A DNA stretch of 64,000 nucleotides from Allobosea sp. Leaf344 (GTDB taxonomy: Bacteria > Pseudomonadota > Alphaproteobacteria > Rhizobiales > Beijerinckiaceae), in assembly GCF_001426225.1 (NCBI RefSeq), contig NZ_LMRT01000014.1:855845-919844 (forward strand), given 5' to 3'. Every line of letters starts with the position of its first letter. Positions within the stretch are counted from its first letter, which is position 1. A program made the translations under genes and the position numbers. Under the pieces are notes generated by a model, which did not search any database, had not been told where the DNA came from, and saw nothing but the letters and a program-made list of their open reading frames with translations. Below, one piece after another: positions 33,801 through 43,246 of this stretch.

Positions 33801-33832
33801 ACATGTCGGTGTCAATCGACATATTGACATGT
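33801..33832. promoter_or_regulatory. Nested palindromic operator between arsR-arsC and GAPDH-arsJ
   Basis: Outer arms ACATGTC (33801-33807) and GACATGT (33826-33832) are perfect inverted repeats, as are inner arms TGTCAAT (33810-33816) and ATTGACA (33823-33829). The inner right arm overlaps the outer right arm. The element lies 82 bases before the arsR-arsC start and 43 bases before the GAPDH start, so one repressor could control both directions. It differs from the ATCGAT-type site of the other arsR. Confidence 0.65.
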
Positions 33833-33875
33833 CGTCTGGCGGGCGCGATGGATGCCGCGGATGGAGGGAAACGCC

Positions 33876-34919
33876 ATGCGGGTCGGGATCAACGGAATGG
33901 GGCGGATCGGGCGCCTCGCGCTGAGGGCGGCATCGGGCGCGGCCGAGCGCCCCGCCGATGATCCCCGCGCCGGCAACAGGCTGGAGGTCGTCCACCTCAA
34001 CGAGATCAAGGGCGGAGCGGCGGCGATCGCGCATCTGCTCGAATTCGACAGCATGCAGGGGCGTTGGCGCGGCGCGATCGATGCCGATGGCGAGGACGCG
34101 CTGACCGTGGACGGCCGGCGCCTGGGCTTCTCCAGCCATGGCCAGCCCGGCGACATCCCCTGGGGCGATCTCGGCGTCGATCTGGTGCTGGAATGTACCG
34201 GCAAGTTCCTGACGCCGGCGACGCTGGAGGGGCATCTGAAGCGCGGTGCGAAGCGTGTCATCGTCGCCGCTCCTGTCAAGGACGCCACGGTCCTCAACGT
34301 CGTCGTCGGCGTCAACGAGCATCTCTACGATCCCGCGCGCCACCCGATCGTCACCGCCGCCTCCTGCACCACCAATTGCCTGGCGCCGGTTGTGAAGGTG
34401 GTGCATGAGGCGCTCGGCATCCGCCACGGGCAGATCACCACCATCCACGACCCGACCAACACCAATGTCGTGGTCGATGCGCCGCATAAGGATCTGCGCC
34501 GCGCCCGCTCCGCCATGCTCTCGCTGCAGCCGACGACCACGGGCAGCGCCACCGCGATCGCGCTGATCTATCCCGAGCTCAGGGGCAAGCTCGACGGCCA
34601 TGCCGTGCGCGCCCCGGTGCTCAACGCCTCGCTGACCGATTGCGTCTTCGAACTGGAACGGCCCACCAGGGCGGACGAGGTCAACGCTCTGTTCGAAGAC
34701 GCAGGCCGGGGTGCGCTCGCCGGGATTCTGGGCTTCGAGGCCAAGCCGCTCGTCTCCGTCGACTATCGCGGCGACACGCGCTCGGCGGTGATCGACGGGC
34801 TCTCGACGCTCGTCACCGACGGCACCATGCTCAAGGTCTATGCCTGGTACGACAACGAGATGGGCTATGCCTGCCGCATGGTCGATCTCGCCTGCCATCT
34901 CGACCGGGCGGGCCTCTGA
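33876..34919 (+). CDS. ArsJ-associated glyceraldehyde-3-phosphate dehydrogenase
   Basis: 347 residues, start ATG at 33876 with GGAGGG upstream. NAD-binding motif [17 protein letters not shown]; catalytic Cys in [14 protein letters not shown]-terminal [14 protein letters not shown]. In arsenic clusters this paralogue makes 1-arseno-3-phosphoglycerate from glyceraldehyde-3-phosphate and arsenate, which ArsJ then exports. The pairing with arsJ, three bases apart, and the divergent arsR-arsC gene identify it as the arsenate-resistance copy rather than the glycolytic enzyme. Confidence 0.93.
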   Translation: MRVGINGMGRIGRLALRAASGAAERPADDPRAGNRLEVVHLNEIKGGAAAIAHLLEFDSMQGRWRGAIDADGEDALTVDGRRLGFSSHGQPGDIPWGDLGVDLVLECTGKFLTPATLEGHLKRGAKRVIVAAPVKDATVLNVVVGVNEHLYDPARHPIVTAASCTTNCLAPVVKVVHEALGIRHGQITTIHDPTNTNVVVDAPHKDLRRARSAMLSLQPTTTGSATAIALIYPELRGKLDGHAVRAPVLNASLTDCVFELERPTRADEVNALFEDAGRGALAGILGFEAKPLVSVDYRGDTRSAVIDGLSTLVTDGTMLKVYAWYDNEMGYACRMVDLACHLDRAGL

Positions 34920-34922
34920 AGC

Positions 34923-36170
34923 ATGACCGCGGCCGCCCGCCATTACGCCATCGTCACCGCCGCCTATTGGGGGTTCACCCTCACGGACGGCGCCCTGCGC
35001 ATGCTGGTGCTGCTGCATTTCTTCCGTCTGGGCTATTCGCCTTTCACCCTCGCCTTCCTCTTCCTGCTCTATGAGGCGGCCGGGATCGCGGCCAATCTGC
35101 TCGGCGGCTGGCTCGCCGTCCGCTACGGCATCCCGCGGATGCTCGCGATCGGCCTCGCCACGCAGATCGCCGGCTTCCTGCTGCTGTCGGGCCTGTCGCC
35201 GGGCTGGACGGCCGCGGCCTCCGTCGCCTGGGTGGTCCTGGCGCAAGGCGTCTGCGGCGTCGCCAAGGACCTGACCAAGACGGCCTCGAAATCGGCGATC
35301 AAGATCGCCGAGGCCGCTGCCCGCAGCGAAGACGCAAAGGGCCGGCTGTTCCGATGGGTGGCCTGGTTCACCGGCTCCAAGAACGCGATGAAGGGTGTCG
35401 GCTTCTTCCTCGGCGGGCTCCTGCTGGAGGCGCTGGGCTTCCGCGGGGCGCTCTGGGCGATGGCGGCCATGCTCGGGCTGATCATGCTCGGCGTCGTCAC
35501 CGCTTTGCCGGCGATGATGGGCAAGGCCAAGGCGAGCCGGAGCGCCCGCGAGCTCTTCGCCAGGAACCGCGCCGTCAACCTGCTGGCGCTGGCGCGCGTC
35601 GCGCTGTTCGGGGCTCGCGACGTCTGGTTCGTCGTCGGCGTGCCGGTGTTTCTCTACGCCTCGGGCTGGACCTTCACTAGGGTCGGCACCTTCCTGGCGC
35701 TCTGGACGATCGGCTACGGCCTCGTCCAGGCAGCGGCGCCCGCCTTCATCGCCCGGAGCCCGGACGGGCTCTCGTCGGAGGTACCTGCCGCGCGGCTCTG
35801 GGCGGCGGCGCTGGCAGCGATCCCCTTCGCCATCGCCGCGCTGCTGGCGAGCGGCGCCGGACTGCGGCCCGATCTCGTCCTCGTCGCGGGACTGGGCGTG
35901 TTCGGCTTCGCCTTCGCGGTCAATTCCTCGCTCCATTCCTATCTGATCCTGGCCTATGCGGGCTCGGAGAAATCGGCCGAGGATGTCGGCTTTTACTACG
36001 CCGCCAATGCGCTCGGTCGCTTCACGGGGACGCTGCTCTCGGGCCTGCTCTACCAGGCGGCCGGGCTCGGCGCCTGCCTGGTCGGTTCCGGCCTGCTGCT
36101 GGCGGCCTGCTGGCTCGCCACCCTCGCCCTCCCCGCCCGGCGGGAGGCCACCGCCGCGGCCGGCCCCTGA
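34923..36170 (+). CDS. arsJ: ArsJ, organoarsenical (1-arseno-3-phosphoglycerate) exporter
   Basis: 415-residue MFS protein with about 11-12 membrane helices. Recognisable stretches are AIVTAAYWGFTLTDGALRMLVLLHF at the N-terminus, the long cytoplasmic GVCGVAKDLTKTASKSAIK loop and VRYGIPRMLAIG. It exports the arsenylated sugar phosphate made by the preceding GAPDH; the product then breaks down outside, returning arsenate to the medium. Cotranscribed with GAPDH. Confidence 0.94.
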   Translation: MTAAARHYAIVTAAYWGFTLTDGALRMLVLLHFFRLGYSPFTLAFLFLLYEAAGIAANLLGGWLAVRYGIPRMLAIGLATQIAGFLLLSGLSPGWTAAASVAWVVLAQGVCGVAKDLTKTASKSAIKIAEAAARSEDAKGRLFRWVAWFTGSKNAMKGVGFFLGGLLLEALGFRGALWAMAAMLGLIMLGVVTALPAMMGKAKASRSARELFARNRAVNLLALARVALFGARDVWFVVGVPVFLYASGWTFTRVGTFLALWTIGYGLVQAAAPAFIARSPDGLSSEVPAARLWAAALAAIPFAIAALLASGAGLRPDLVLVAGLGVFGFAFAVNSSLHSYLILAYAGSEKSAEDVGFYYAANALGRFTGTLLSGLLYQAAGLGACLVGSGLLLAACWLATLALPARREATAAAGP

Positions 36171-36214
36171 GCACCGGCCTTGCAAGGGCGCGGCGCCATG
36201 CCCAGTCTCAGGCT

Positions 36215-36643
36215 ATGAGCGACGCTTTCGATCTCACCCGTTTCGTCGAGGCCCAGGCCGGCGCCTATGCCGCGGCTCTCGCCGAGTTGCAGGCGGGCAC
36301 CAAGCGCAGCCATTGGATGTGGTTCGTCTTCCCGCAGCTGCGCGGCCTCGGCAGCTCCGCCATGGCGCAGCGCTACGGCCTGACGGGGCTCGACGAGGCG
36401 CGCGCCTATCTCGAGCATCCGCTGCTCGGGCCGCGGCTCCTCACCTGCACCCAGGCGGTGCTGCAGCATTCGCAGCGCAGCCTGCGCGAGATCTTCGGGT
36501 TGCCCGACGATCTCAAATATCGCTCCTCGATGACGCTGTTCGCCGCCGCGGCGGGCGAGGAACCGAGCCTGTTCCGCCAGGCGCTCGCGGTGCATTGCGG
36601 CGGCGAGGCGGATGGCCGGACGCTGGCGCTGCTGAAGCCCTGA
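36215..36643 (+). CDS. DUF1810 family protein
   Basis: 142 residues of the DUF1810 family (sometimes called calpastatin-like, though not shown to inhibit calpain). Signature stretches are LTRFVEAQAGAYAAALAELQAGTKRSHWMWFVFPQLRGLG and LREIFGLPDDLKYRSSMTLFAAAAG. Function unknown. It lies 44 bases after arsJ and before the glgE promoter, with a start of its own; probably not part of the arsenic function. Confidence 0.88.
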   Translation: MSDAFDLTRFVEAQAGAYAAALAELQAGTKRSHWMWFVFPQLRGLGSSAMAQRYGLTGLDEARAYLEHPLLGPRLLTCTQAVLQHSQRSLREIFGLPDDLKYRSSMTLFAAAAGEEPSLFRQALAVHCGGEADGRTLALLKP

Positions 36644-36679
36644 CCGTCGCCCGCCGGTCTTTTGCGGCGCAACAAATTT

Positions 36680-36704
36680 GGAACCCATCCCAGCGCGCCC
36701 CGTT
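36680..36704 (+). promoter_or_regulatory. EcfG (general stress sigma factor) promoter of the glgE operon
   Basis: GGAAC (36680-36684), 16 bases, then CGTT (36701-36704): an exact match to the alphaproteobacterial EcfG consensus GGAAC-N16/17-CGTT. Transcription would start near 36711-36714, about 25 bases before the GTG chosen for glgE. The strong match also argues against a TTG start at 36678 for that gene. Confidence 0.75.
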
Positions 36705-36737
36705 CCCCTCAGGAGGCGGCAAGGGAGCGGGTCGACA

Positions 36738-39700
36738 GTGGCGATGGTCGAGGCTGGAGTATCGGGAGCGGCGGGCGCCGGCTCCTGCGCGGAAGGTGGC
36801 GTCGGCACTCCGCGCATCTATTACCTGCATCCGAGGATCGGCGGCGGCGCTGAAGCCTGGCCCGATCATGTCGCGAGGGCGGCGTCGCTCGGCTTCTCCG
36901 AGCTGCTGCTCGCCTGGCCCTTCTCCTCGGCCGCGGATCTCTTCCTGACCGACGACGTCGGGCGCATCGAGGGCCGTGACGCGTTGCAGGTGCTGAGCGA
37001 GCTCGCGGCCGCCTGCCGGGATCACGGCCTCTCCCTGTGGATGGATCTGGCGCCGGCCCGGGCCGCGGGCGACGGCGCGCTGGCGCAATCGCAGCAGGGC
37101 CTGTGGCTGCGGCCGCAGACCCAGGGCATCGACCCGCGAACCCTGCACCGGACGCCCGTGCTCCAGGCCGATTTCGCCGGGGCCGAGAGCCGGCACCTCG
37201 CCTTCTGGCGGCAGCAGCTGCGGCAATGGCAGGGGCTGGGCGTCTCCGGCCTGCGCTGCCATGAGGCCGCAGCCGTGCCGCTCTCCTTCTGGCGTGATCT
37301 GCTGGCCACCGCCCGCGAGAGCGACCCGCTCTTCGCGGCGCTGGCCTGGATGCCCGGCGCGCCCCGCGAGCACGTGCTGGCGGCCGCCGAGATCTTCGAT
37401 TTCCTGCCATCCTCCGTCGCCTGGTGGGACGGGCACGGCGCCTGGCTGCTGGATGAGTACAACGCCATCGCCGACCGCGCCGCGCTGGTCGGCTTCCCCG
37501 TCGATCCCTTCGCCTTGCGCGCCGCCGGTCCGACGGCGGTTCCCCCTGCCCGCACGCGCCAGATGGCGCTCCATGCCGCTACGCTGCTGGCCGATGGCTG
37601 GCTGATGCCGATGGGCTTCGAATACGGCATGGAGGCCCCTTTCGCGCTCGCCACCGAAGAGGATTTCGCCGCAGCGTCGCAGCGCACCGGCGACGTCCAG
37701 GCCGACATCGAGGCGGCCAACCGCCGCATCGGAGAGCTCGTCGGATCGGCCGGGCGCTCGCTGCGGGCCCTGGCGCTGCAGGGCGACCAGCCGGTCATCC
37801 TGCGCCAGTCGCGCCGCGGCGCCGAGCATCTCGTCGTGCTCAACCGCGACCCGGTCAATGTCTGCCGCCCCGATATCGGCCTGATGGCGGCCCGGATCGG
37901 CCGGCGGCCATCCGATGCCGACGATGCGCTCCTGCAGCCGGCCGCCGGCACGGCCTTTCGCCTGGTCGAGCCGCAGCCCATCGTCGGCGCGCCGCCGCCC
38001 CGGCCCGACGATGCCGCGCTGCTCTCGGGCGAGCGCATCGCCATCGAGGCGGTCAGCCCTGCGATCGAGGGCGGGCGCTTCGCCGTGAAGCGCTCGGCGG
38101 GCGAGCACGTCACCGTCGAGGCCGATATTTTCAGCGACGGCCATGACGTGCTGCGCGCCGATCTGCTGTGGCGCGCGGTCGACGAGGATGATTGGTCGCG
38201 CGCGCCACTCCAGCTCGTGGCGAACGACCGCTGGCGCGGCCGCTTCCCGCTGCTGCGCCCGGGGCTGCATCTCTTCGCCATCGAGGCCTGGTGGGGCGAA
38301 TTCCAGACCTATCGCCGCGACCTCGTGAAGAAGCGCGAGGCCGGGCTCGACGTGACACTGGAAATCGCCGAGGGCCGGCTGATGCTGGAGCGCTTCGCCG
38401 CCGGCGCCGAGGCCGGCATCGCCGAGCCGATCAATCGCTATCTGGCCAGGCTCGACGGGCAATCCGGCGAGGAGGCGGCCGAGCTCCTGCTCACCGACGA
38501 ACTCCTCCACGCCATGGAGCGGGCCGACCCGCGGCCGCACGCCACCGGAGCCGACAGCGTCTACCCCGTCGAGGCCGATCGCGAGGCCGCCTCCTTCTCG
38601 AGCTGGTACGAGCTCTTCCCGCGCTCGATCACCGATGATCCGGCCCGCCACGGCACGTTGCTCGATGTCATCGGGCGGCTGCCGGCGATCCGCGAGATGG
38701 GCTTCGACGTCCTGTATTTCCCGCCGATCCATCCGATCGGCCGGACCAATCGCAAGGGCCGCAACAACACGCTGACGCCGGCGCCGGACGATCCCGGCAG
38801 CCCCTATGCGATCGGTTCGGCCGAGGGCGGGCATGACGCGCTGCATCCCGAGCTCGGGACCTTCGAGGATTTCCAGACGCTGGTGCGCCAGGCGGCGGAG
38901 CACGGTCTGGAACTCGCGCTGGATTTCGCGATCCAGTGCTCGCCCGACCATCCCTGGCTGAAGCAGCACCCGGACTGGTTCCAATGGCGGCCGGACGGCT
39001 CGATGCGCTACGCCGAGAACCCGCCCAAGAAGTACCAGGACATCGTCAATGTCGATTTCTACGGCCCGGGCGCCATTCCCGAGCTCTGGCTGGCGCTGCG
39101 CGACGTCGTGCAGTTCTGGGTCGACGAGGGAGTCCGGATCTTCCGGGTCGACAACCCTCACACCAAGCCCTTCCCCTTCTGGGAGTGGCTGATCGCCGAT
39201 ATCCGCTCGCGCGATCCCGGGGTGATCTTCCTGGCCGAGGCATTCACCCGCCCCAAGATCATGTATCGGCTCGGCAAGATCGGCTTCTCGCAATCCTACA
39301 CCTACTTCACCTGGCGCAACAGCAAGGCGGAGCTGACGGAGTATCTCACCGAGCTGAACGAGGCGCCGGCGCGCGACCTGTTCCGCCCGCATTTCTTCGT
39401 CAACACGCCCGATATTAACCCGGTCTTCCTGCAGAGCTCCGGCCGCCCCGGTTTCCTGATCCGGGCCGCGCTGGCCGCGACGCTGTCGGGGCTATGGGGC
39501 GTCTATTCCGGCTTCGAACTCTGCGAATCCGCCGCCATACCGGGGAAGGAGGAATATCTCGACAGCGAGAAATACGAGATCAAGCCGCGCGACTGGCAGG
39601 CTCCCGGCAACATCATCGCCGAGATCGCCCAGCTCAACCGGATCAGGCGCAGCCACCCCGCCCTGCAGAGCCATCTCGGGCTGCGCTTCTACCAGGCCGG

Positions 39701-39977
39701 CAACGACAACATCCTGTTCTTCGGCAAGCGGGCGCAGGGCACGAGCGACATCATCCTCGTCGCCGTGAACCTCGACCCGTTCAGCGCGCAGAGCGCCGGC
39801 ATCGAGATCCCGCTCTGGGAGCTCGGCCTGCCGGACCATGCCAGCGTAGCTGTCCAGGACCTGATGCGCGGGCATCGCTTCAGCTGGCACGGCAAGCACC
39901 AGACCATTCGGCTCGACCCGCACGACACCCCCTTCTCGATCTGGCGCATCGCCGCCACCGAAAGCACCAGCCTATGA
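36738..39977 (+). CDS. glgE: GlgE, alpha-1,4-glucan:maltose-1-phosphate maltosyltransferase (with N-terminal extra domain)
   Basis: 1079 residues from a GTG at 36738 (AAGGGAG ten bases upstream; ATG at 36744 is possible). It elongates alpha-1,4-glucan using maltose-1-phosphate. The core from about residue 430 matches actinobacterial GlgE: Asp805 nucleophile (FRVDNPHTKP), Glu834 (FLAEAFTRP) and Asp892 (NTPDINPVF), plus SYTYFTWRN. Residues about 25-400 form an additional GH13-like region (RIYYLHPRIGGG, SELLLAWPFSSAADLF) with no acid residues in recognisable active-site motifs, so it is probably non-catalytic. It overlaps treS by four bases. Confidence 0.93.
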   Translation: MAMVEAGVSGAAGAGSCAEGGVGTPRIYYLHPRIGGGAEAWPDHVARAASLGFSELLLAWPFSSAADLFLTDDVGRIEGRDALQVLSELAAACRDHGLSLWMDLAPARAAGDGALAQSQQGLWLRPQTQGIDPRTLHRTPVLQADFAGAESRHLAFWRQQLRQWQGLGVSGLRCHEAAAVPLSFWRDLLATARESDPLFAALAWMPGAPREHVLAAAEIFDFLPSSVAWWDGHGAWLLDEYNAIADRAALVGFPVDPFALRAAGPTAVPPARTRQMALHAATLLADGWLMPMGFEYGMEAPFALATEEDFAAASQRTGDVQADIEAANRRIGELVGSAGRSLRALALQGDQPVILRQSRRGAEHLVVLNRDPVNVCRPDIGLMAARIGRRPSDADDALLQPAAGTAFRLVEPQPIVGAPPPRPDDAALLSGERIAIEAVSPAIEGGRFAVKRSAGEHVTVEADIFSDGHDVLRADLLWRAVDEDDWSRAPLQLVANDRWRGRFPLLRPGLHLFAIEAWWGEFQTYRRDLVKKREAGLDVTLEIAEGRLMLERFAAGAEAGIAEPINRYLARLDGQSGEEAAELLLTDELLHAMERADPRPHATGADSVYPVEADREAASFSSWYELFPRSITDDPARHGTLLDVIGRLPAIREMGFDVLYFPPIHPIGRTNRKGRNNTLTPAPDDPGSPYAIGSAEGGHDALHPELGTFEDFQTLVRQAAEHGLELALDFAIQCSPDHPWLKQHPDWFQWRPDGSMRYAENPPKKYQDIVNVDFYGPGAIPELWLALRDVVQFWVDEGVRIFRVDNPHTKPFPFWEWLIADIRSRDPGVIFLAEAFTRPKIMYRLGKIGFSQSYTYFTWRNSKAELTEYLTELNEAPARDLFRPHFFVNTPDINPVFLQSSGRPGFLIRAALAATLSGLWGVYSGFELCESAAIPGKEEYLDSEKYEIKPRDWQAPGNIIAEIAQLNRIRRSHPALQSHLGLRFYQAGNDNILFFGKRAQGTSDIILVAVNLDPFSAQSAGIEIPLWELGLPDHASVAVQDLMRGHRFSWHGKHQTIRLDPHDTPFSIWRIAATESTSL

Positions 39978-42900
39978 CCATCCAGACCCCGCCCGACGTC
40001 CACCCTGCGGATCCGCAATGGTACAAGGACGCGATCATCTACCAGCTGCATGTGAAGTCGTTCTTCGACGCCAATAACGACGGCATCGGCGATTTCGCGG
40101 GGGTGATGGCGAAGCTCGACTATATCGTCTCGCTAGGGGTGACGGCGATCTGGCTGTTGCCCTTCTACCCCTCGCCCCGGCTCGACGACGGCTACGACAT
40201 CTCGGAATACAAGGGCGTGCATCCCGATTACGGGACGGCGGCCGATGTGAAGCGCTTCATCAGGGCGGCGCATGAGCGCGGCATCCGCGTGATCACCGAG
40301 CTCGTCATCAACCACACCTCCGACCAGCACCCCTGGTTCCAGCGGGCGCGGCTCGCAAAGCCCGGCTCGCCGCATCGGAATTTCTATGTCTGGTCGGATA
40401 ACGACCAGCTCTACTCCGGCACGCGGATCATCTTCCTCGACACCGAGCGCTCGAACTGGACCTGGGATTCCGTCGCCGGCGCCTATTTCTGGCACCGCTT
40501 CTATTCGCACCAGCCCGATCTGAACTTCGAGAATCCCGCCGTGCTGAAGGCGGTCCTCGGCGTGATGCGCTTCTGGCTCGATCTCGGCGTCGACGGGCTC
40601 AGGCTCGATGCGGTGCCCTATCTGATCGAGCGCGACGGCACCTCCAACGAGAACCTGCCCGAGACCCACCTGGTCCTGAAGCAGATCCGCGCCGAGCTGG
40701 ATAAATCCTACAGCGGCAGGATGTTGCTGGCCGAAGCGAATATGTGGCCCGAGGATACCCAGGCGTATTTCGGCGAAGGCGACGAATGCCACATGGCCTT
40801 CCATTTCCCGCTGATGCCGCGGATGTACATGGCGATCGCCAAGGAGGATCGTTTCCCGATCACCGACATCATGCGGCAGACGCCGGATATCCCGGAGAAC
40901 TGCCAATGGGCGATCTTCCTGCGCAATCATGACGAGCTGACGCTCGAAATGGTCACCGACAGCGAGCGCGACTATCTCTGGAGCTTCTACGCCTCCGACA
41001 AGCGCGCCCGCATCAATCTCGGCATCCGGCGCCGGCTGGCGCCGCTGCTCGAGCGCGATCGCCGCCGCATCGAGCTGATGAACAGCCTGCTGCTCTCGAT
41101 GCCGGGCACGCCCGTGATCTATTACGGCGACGAGCTCGGCATGGGCGACAACATCTTCCTGGGCGATCGCGACGGCGTGCGCACGCCGATGCAATGGTCG
41201 CCGGACCGCAATGGCGGCTTCTCCCGCGCCGACCCGGCGAGCCTGGTGCTGCCGCCGATCATGGACCCGCTCTACGGCTTCGAGGCGGTGAATGTCGAAG
41301 CGCAGACCCGCGATTCCCATTCCCTGCTGAACTGGACGCGGCGCATCCTGGCCGTGCGCAAGGAACATCAGGCGTTCGGCCGCGGCAGCCTCCGGTTCCT
41401 CTATCCGCAGAACCGCAAGGCCTTCGCCTATCTCCGCGAATATGAAGGCGAGACCATCCTGTGCGTCGCCAATCTCTCGCGGTCGGCGCAGGCCTTCGAG
41501 CTGGATCTGTCGGAATATGCGGGCCGCCACCCGATCGAGATGCTCGGCAATGCCGTCTTCCCGGCCATCGGGCAGCTGACCTATCTGCTGACGCTGCCGC
41601 CCTATGGCTTCTACTGGTTCCAGCTCGCCGAAGGCACGACCTCGCCCTCCTGGCACGCGCAGACGCCGGAGCCGATGCCCGACTACACCACCTTCGTGCT
41701 GCGCGGCGGCCCGGACGAGATGATCACGCCGCAATACCGGCGCGAATTCGAGACCAGCATCCTGCCGCCCTATCTCGCCAAGCGCCGCTGGTTTGGCGGC
41801 AAGGACCAGAAGCTCGACACTGCGCGGGTGGCGGTGACGGCGCGCCTCGGCTCCGATCGCGAAATGGCGCTGGTGCTGGTCGAGGCCATCCATCAGGGCA
41901 CTACCGGGCGCTATCTCCTGCCGCTCGGCATCGGCTGGGACGATGCGATCACCGCGGCGCTGCCACAGCAGCTCGCACTGGCGCGGGTCCGGCGCGGCCG
42001 CCGCACCGGCTTCCTCACCGATGCCTTCGCCCTGCCGGCCTTCGTGCACGAGCTGCTGGCGCAGCTGCGCGGCGCCGGGCAGATCAGGAGCACGGCCGGG
42101 CAGGTCTCGTTCCGGCCCACGGCGGCCTTCGACGCCGTCGAGGTGACCGGCGACGCACCGGTGCGCTGGCTCTCGGCCGATCAGTCCAATTCCTCCGTGA
42201 TCATCGACCACAAGATCATGCTGAAGCTGTTCCGACGCGTGGCGCCGGGCCAGCATCCGGAAGCGGAGATGACGAGGGTGCTGACCGAGCGCGGCTTCCG
42301 CAACGCGCCGCCGCTGCTGGGCGAGATCGTCCATGTCCCGGAGCAGGGCGAGGAGGAGGTTCTCGCCGTCGTGCAGGCCTTCATCCCGGGCGAAGGCGAT
42401 GCCTGGGAATGGACGCTTTCCTATCTCGGCCGCACGCTCGACGAGATGACCCGCGAGGATGTCGATCTGGACGATCTGCTCTCGATCTATGAGAGCTTCG
42501 TCACCACCCTCGGCCAGCGTCTGGCGGAGATGCACCAGATCCTGGCGCAGCCGAGCAGCGACGAGGCTTTCGCGCCCGTGGCGGCCGACCAGGCGCAGAT
42601 CGGGCGCTGGGCCAGCCGCATCGGCGACAGGGTAACCGCGGCGCTCGACGCGCTGGCGCGCCACCGCGACAGCCTCACCGGCGCCGAGCAGGAGCTCGCC
42701 GACGGGGTGCTCTCCCGGCGCAAGGCCTTGCTGAAGACGGTCGAGACGCTCTGCCGGGTGGGCAAGGGCAGCCTGCTGCACCGGGTGCATGGCGATTTCC
42801 ATCTCGGACAGACCCTGGTCGCCAGCGGCGATGTGATGATCATCGACTTCGAGGGCGAGCCGGCGCAGCCTCTCGCCGAGCGGCGCGCGAAGGATAGCGG

Positions 42901-43246
42901 CTGGCGCGACGTGGCCGGGATCCTCCGCTCGCTCGATTATGGACTGGCGGCGGCGCGGGGCCTGAGTGCCGCGGCGCTTCAGGACGGGCGCTACGACCGG
43001 CTGGCGGATGGGTTCCGCCAGCGCATGCCGCAGGCCCTGCTCGCCGCCTATGGCCGGACGCTGGATGGCGACCGGGCCGAGCCGGCGGTCGGCTCCGACA
43101 GGGAGGCGCTGCTTTCGCTCTTCATGATCGAGAAAGCCGCCTATGAAGTGACATATGAGGTCGGCAATCGGCCGGACTGGCTGGGCGTGCCCCTGCGCGG
43201 GCTGGCCGAGCTCTGCGACCGCCTGCTGAATGAGGAGAGCAAATGA
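39974..43246 (+). CDS. treS: TreS-Mak fusion: trehalose synthase joined to maltokinase
   Basis: 1090 residues. Residues 1-550 are a GH13 trehalose synthase that interconverts trehalose and maltose: [26 protein letters not shown], Asp212 ([10 protein letters not shown]), Glu254 ([11 protein letters not shown]) and Asp320 (RNHDE). Residues from about 560 are maltokinase (Pep2-like): catalytic [10 protein letters not shown] (Asp941) and metal-binding IIDFEGEP (Asp958), which makes maltose-1-phosphate with ATP. The fusion channels trehalose to the GlgE substrate. ATGA overlaps join it to glgE and glgB. Confidence 0.95.
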   Translation: MTIQTPPDVHPADPQWYKDAIIYQLHVKSFFDANNDGIGDFAGVMAKLDYIVSLGVTAIWLLPFYPSPRLDDGYDISEYKGVHPDYGTAADVKRFIRAAHERGIRVITELVINHTSDQHPWFQRARLAKPGSPHRNFYVWSDNDQLYSGTRIIFLDTERSNWTWDSVAGAYFWHRFYSHQPDLNFENPAVLKAVLGVMRFWLDLGVDGLRLDAVPYLIERDGTSNENLPETHLVLKQIRAELDKSYSGRMLLAEANMWPEDTQAYFGEGDECHMAFHFPLMPRMYMAIAKEDRFPITDIMRQTPDIPENCQWAIFLRNHDELTLEMVTDSERDYLWSFYASDKRARINLGIRRRLAPLLERDRRRIELMNSLLLSMPGTPVIYYGDELGMGDNIFLGDRDGVRTPMQWSPDRNGGFSRADPASLVLPPIMDPLYGFEAVNVEAQTRDSHSLLNWTRRILAVRKEHQAFGRGSLRFLYPQNRKAFAYLREYEGETILCVANLSRSAQAFELDLSEYAGRHPIEMLGNAVFPAIGQLTYLLTLPPYGFYWFQLAEGTTSPSWHAQTPEPMPDYTTFVLRGGPDEMITPQYRREFETSILPPYLAKRRWFGGKDQKLDTARVAVTARLGSDREMALVLVEAIHQGTTGRYLLPLGIGWDDAITAALPQQLALARVRRGRRTGFLTDAFALPAFVHELLAQLRGAGQIRSTAGQVSFRPTAAFDAVEVTGDAPVRWLSADQSNSSVIIDHKIMLKLFRRVAPGQHPEAEMTRVLTERGFRNAPPLLGEIVHVPEQGEEEVLAVVQAFIPGEGDAWEWTLSYLGRTLDEMTREDVDLDDLLSIYESFVTTLGQRLAEMHQILAQPSSDEAFAPVAADQAQIGRWASRIGDRVTAALDALARHRDSLTGAEQELADGVLSRRKALLKTVETLCRVGKGSLLHRVHGDFHLGQTLVASGDVMIIDFEGEPAQPLAERRAKDSGWRDVAGILRSLDYGLAAARGLSAAALQDGRYDRLADGFRQRMPQALLAAYGRTLDGDRAEPAVGSDREALLSLFMIEKAAYEVTYEVGNRPDWLGVPLRGLAELCDRLLNEESK

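Noticed and set aside
33759..36185. 808-codon open frame opposite GAPDH-arsJ
   Set aside because: It covers the divergent operator and the two well-identified genes; no recognisable domain.
36513..39392. 959-codon open frame opposite glgE
   Set aside because: Composition and lack of family motifs mark it as a complement of the GC3-rich glgE gene.
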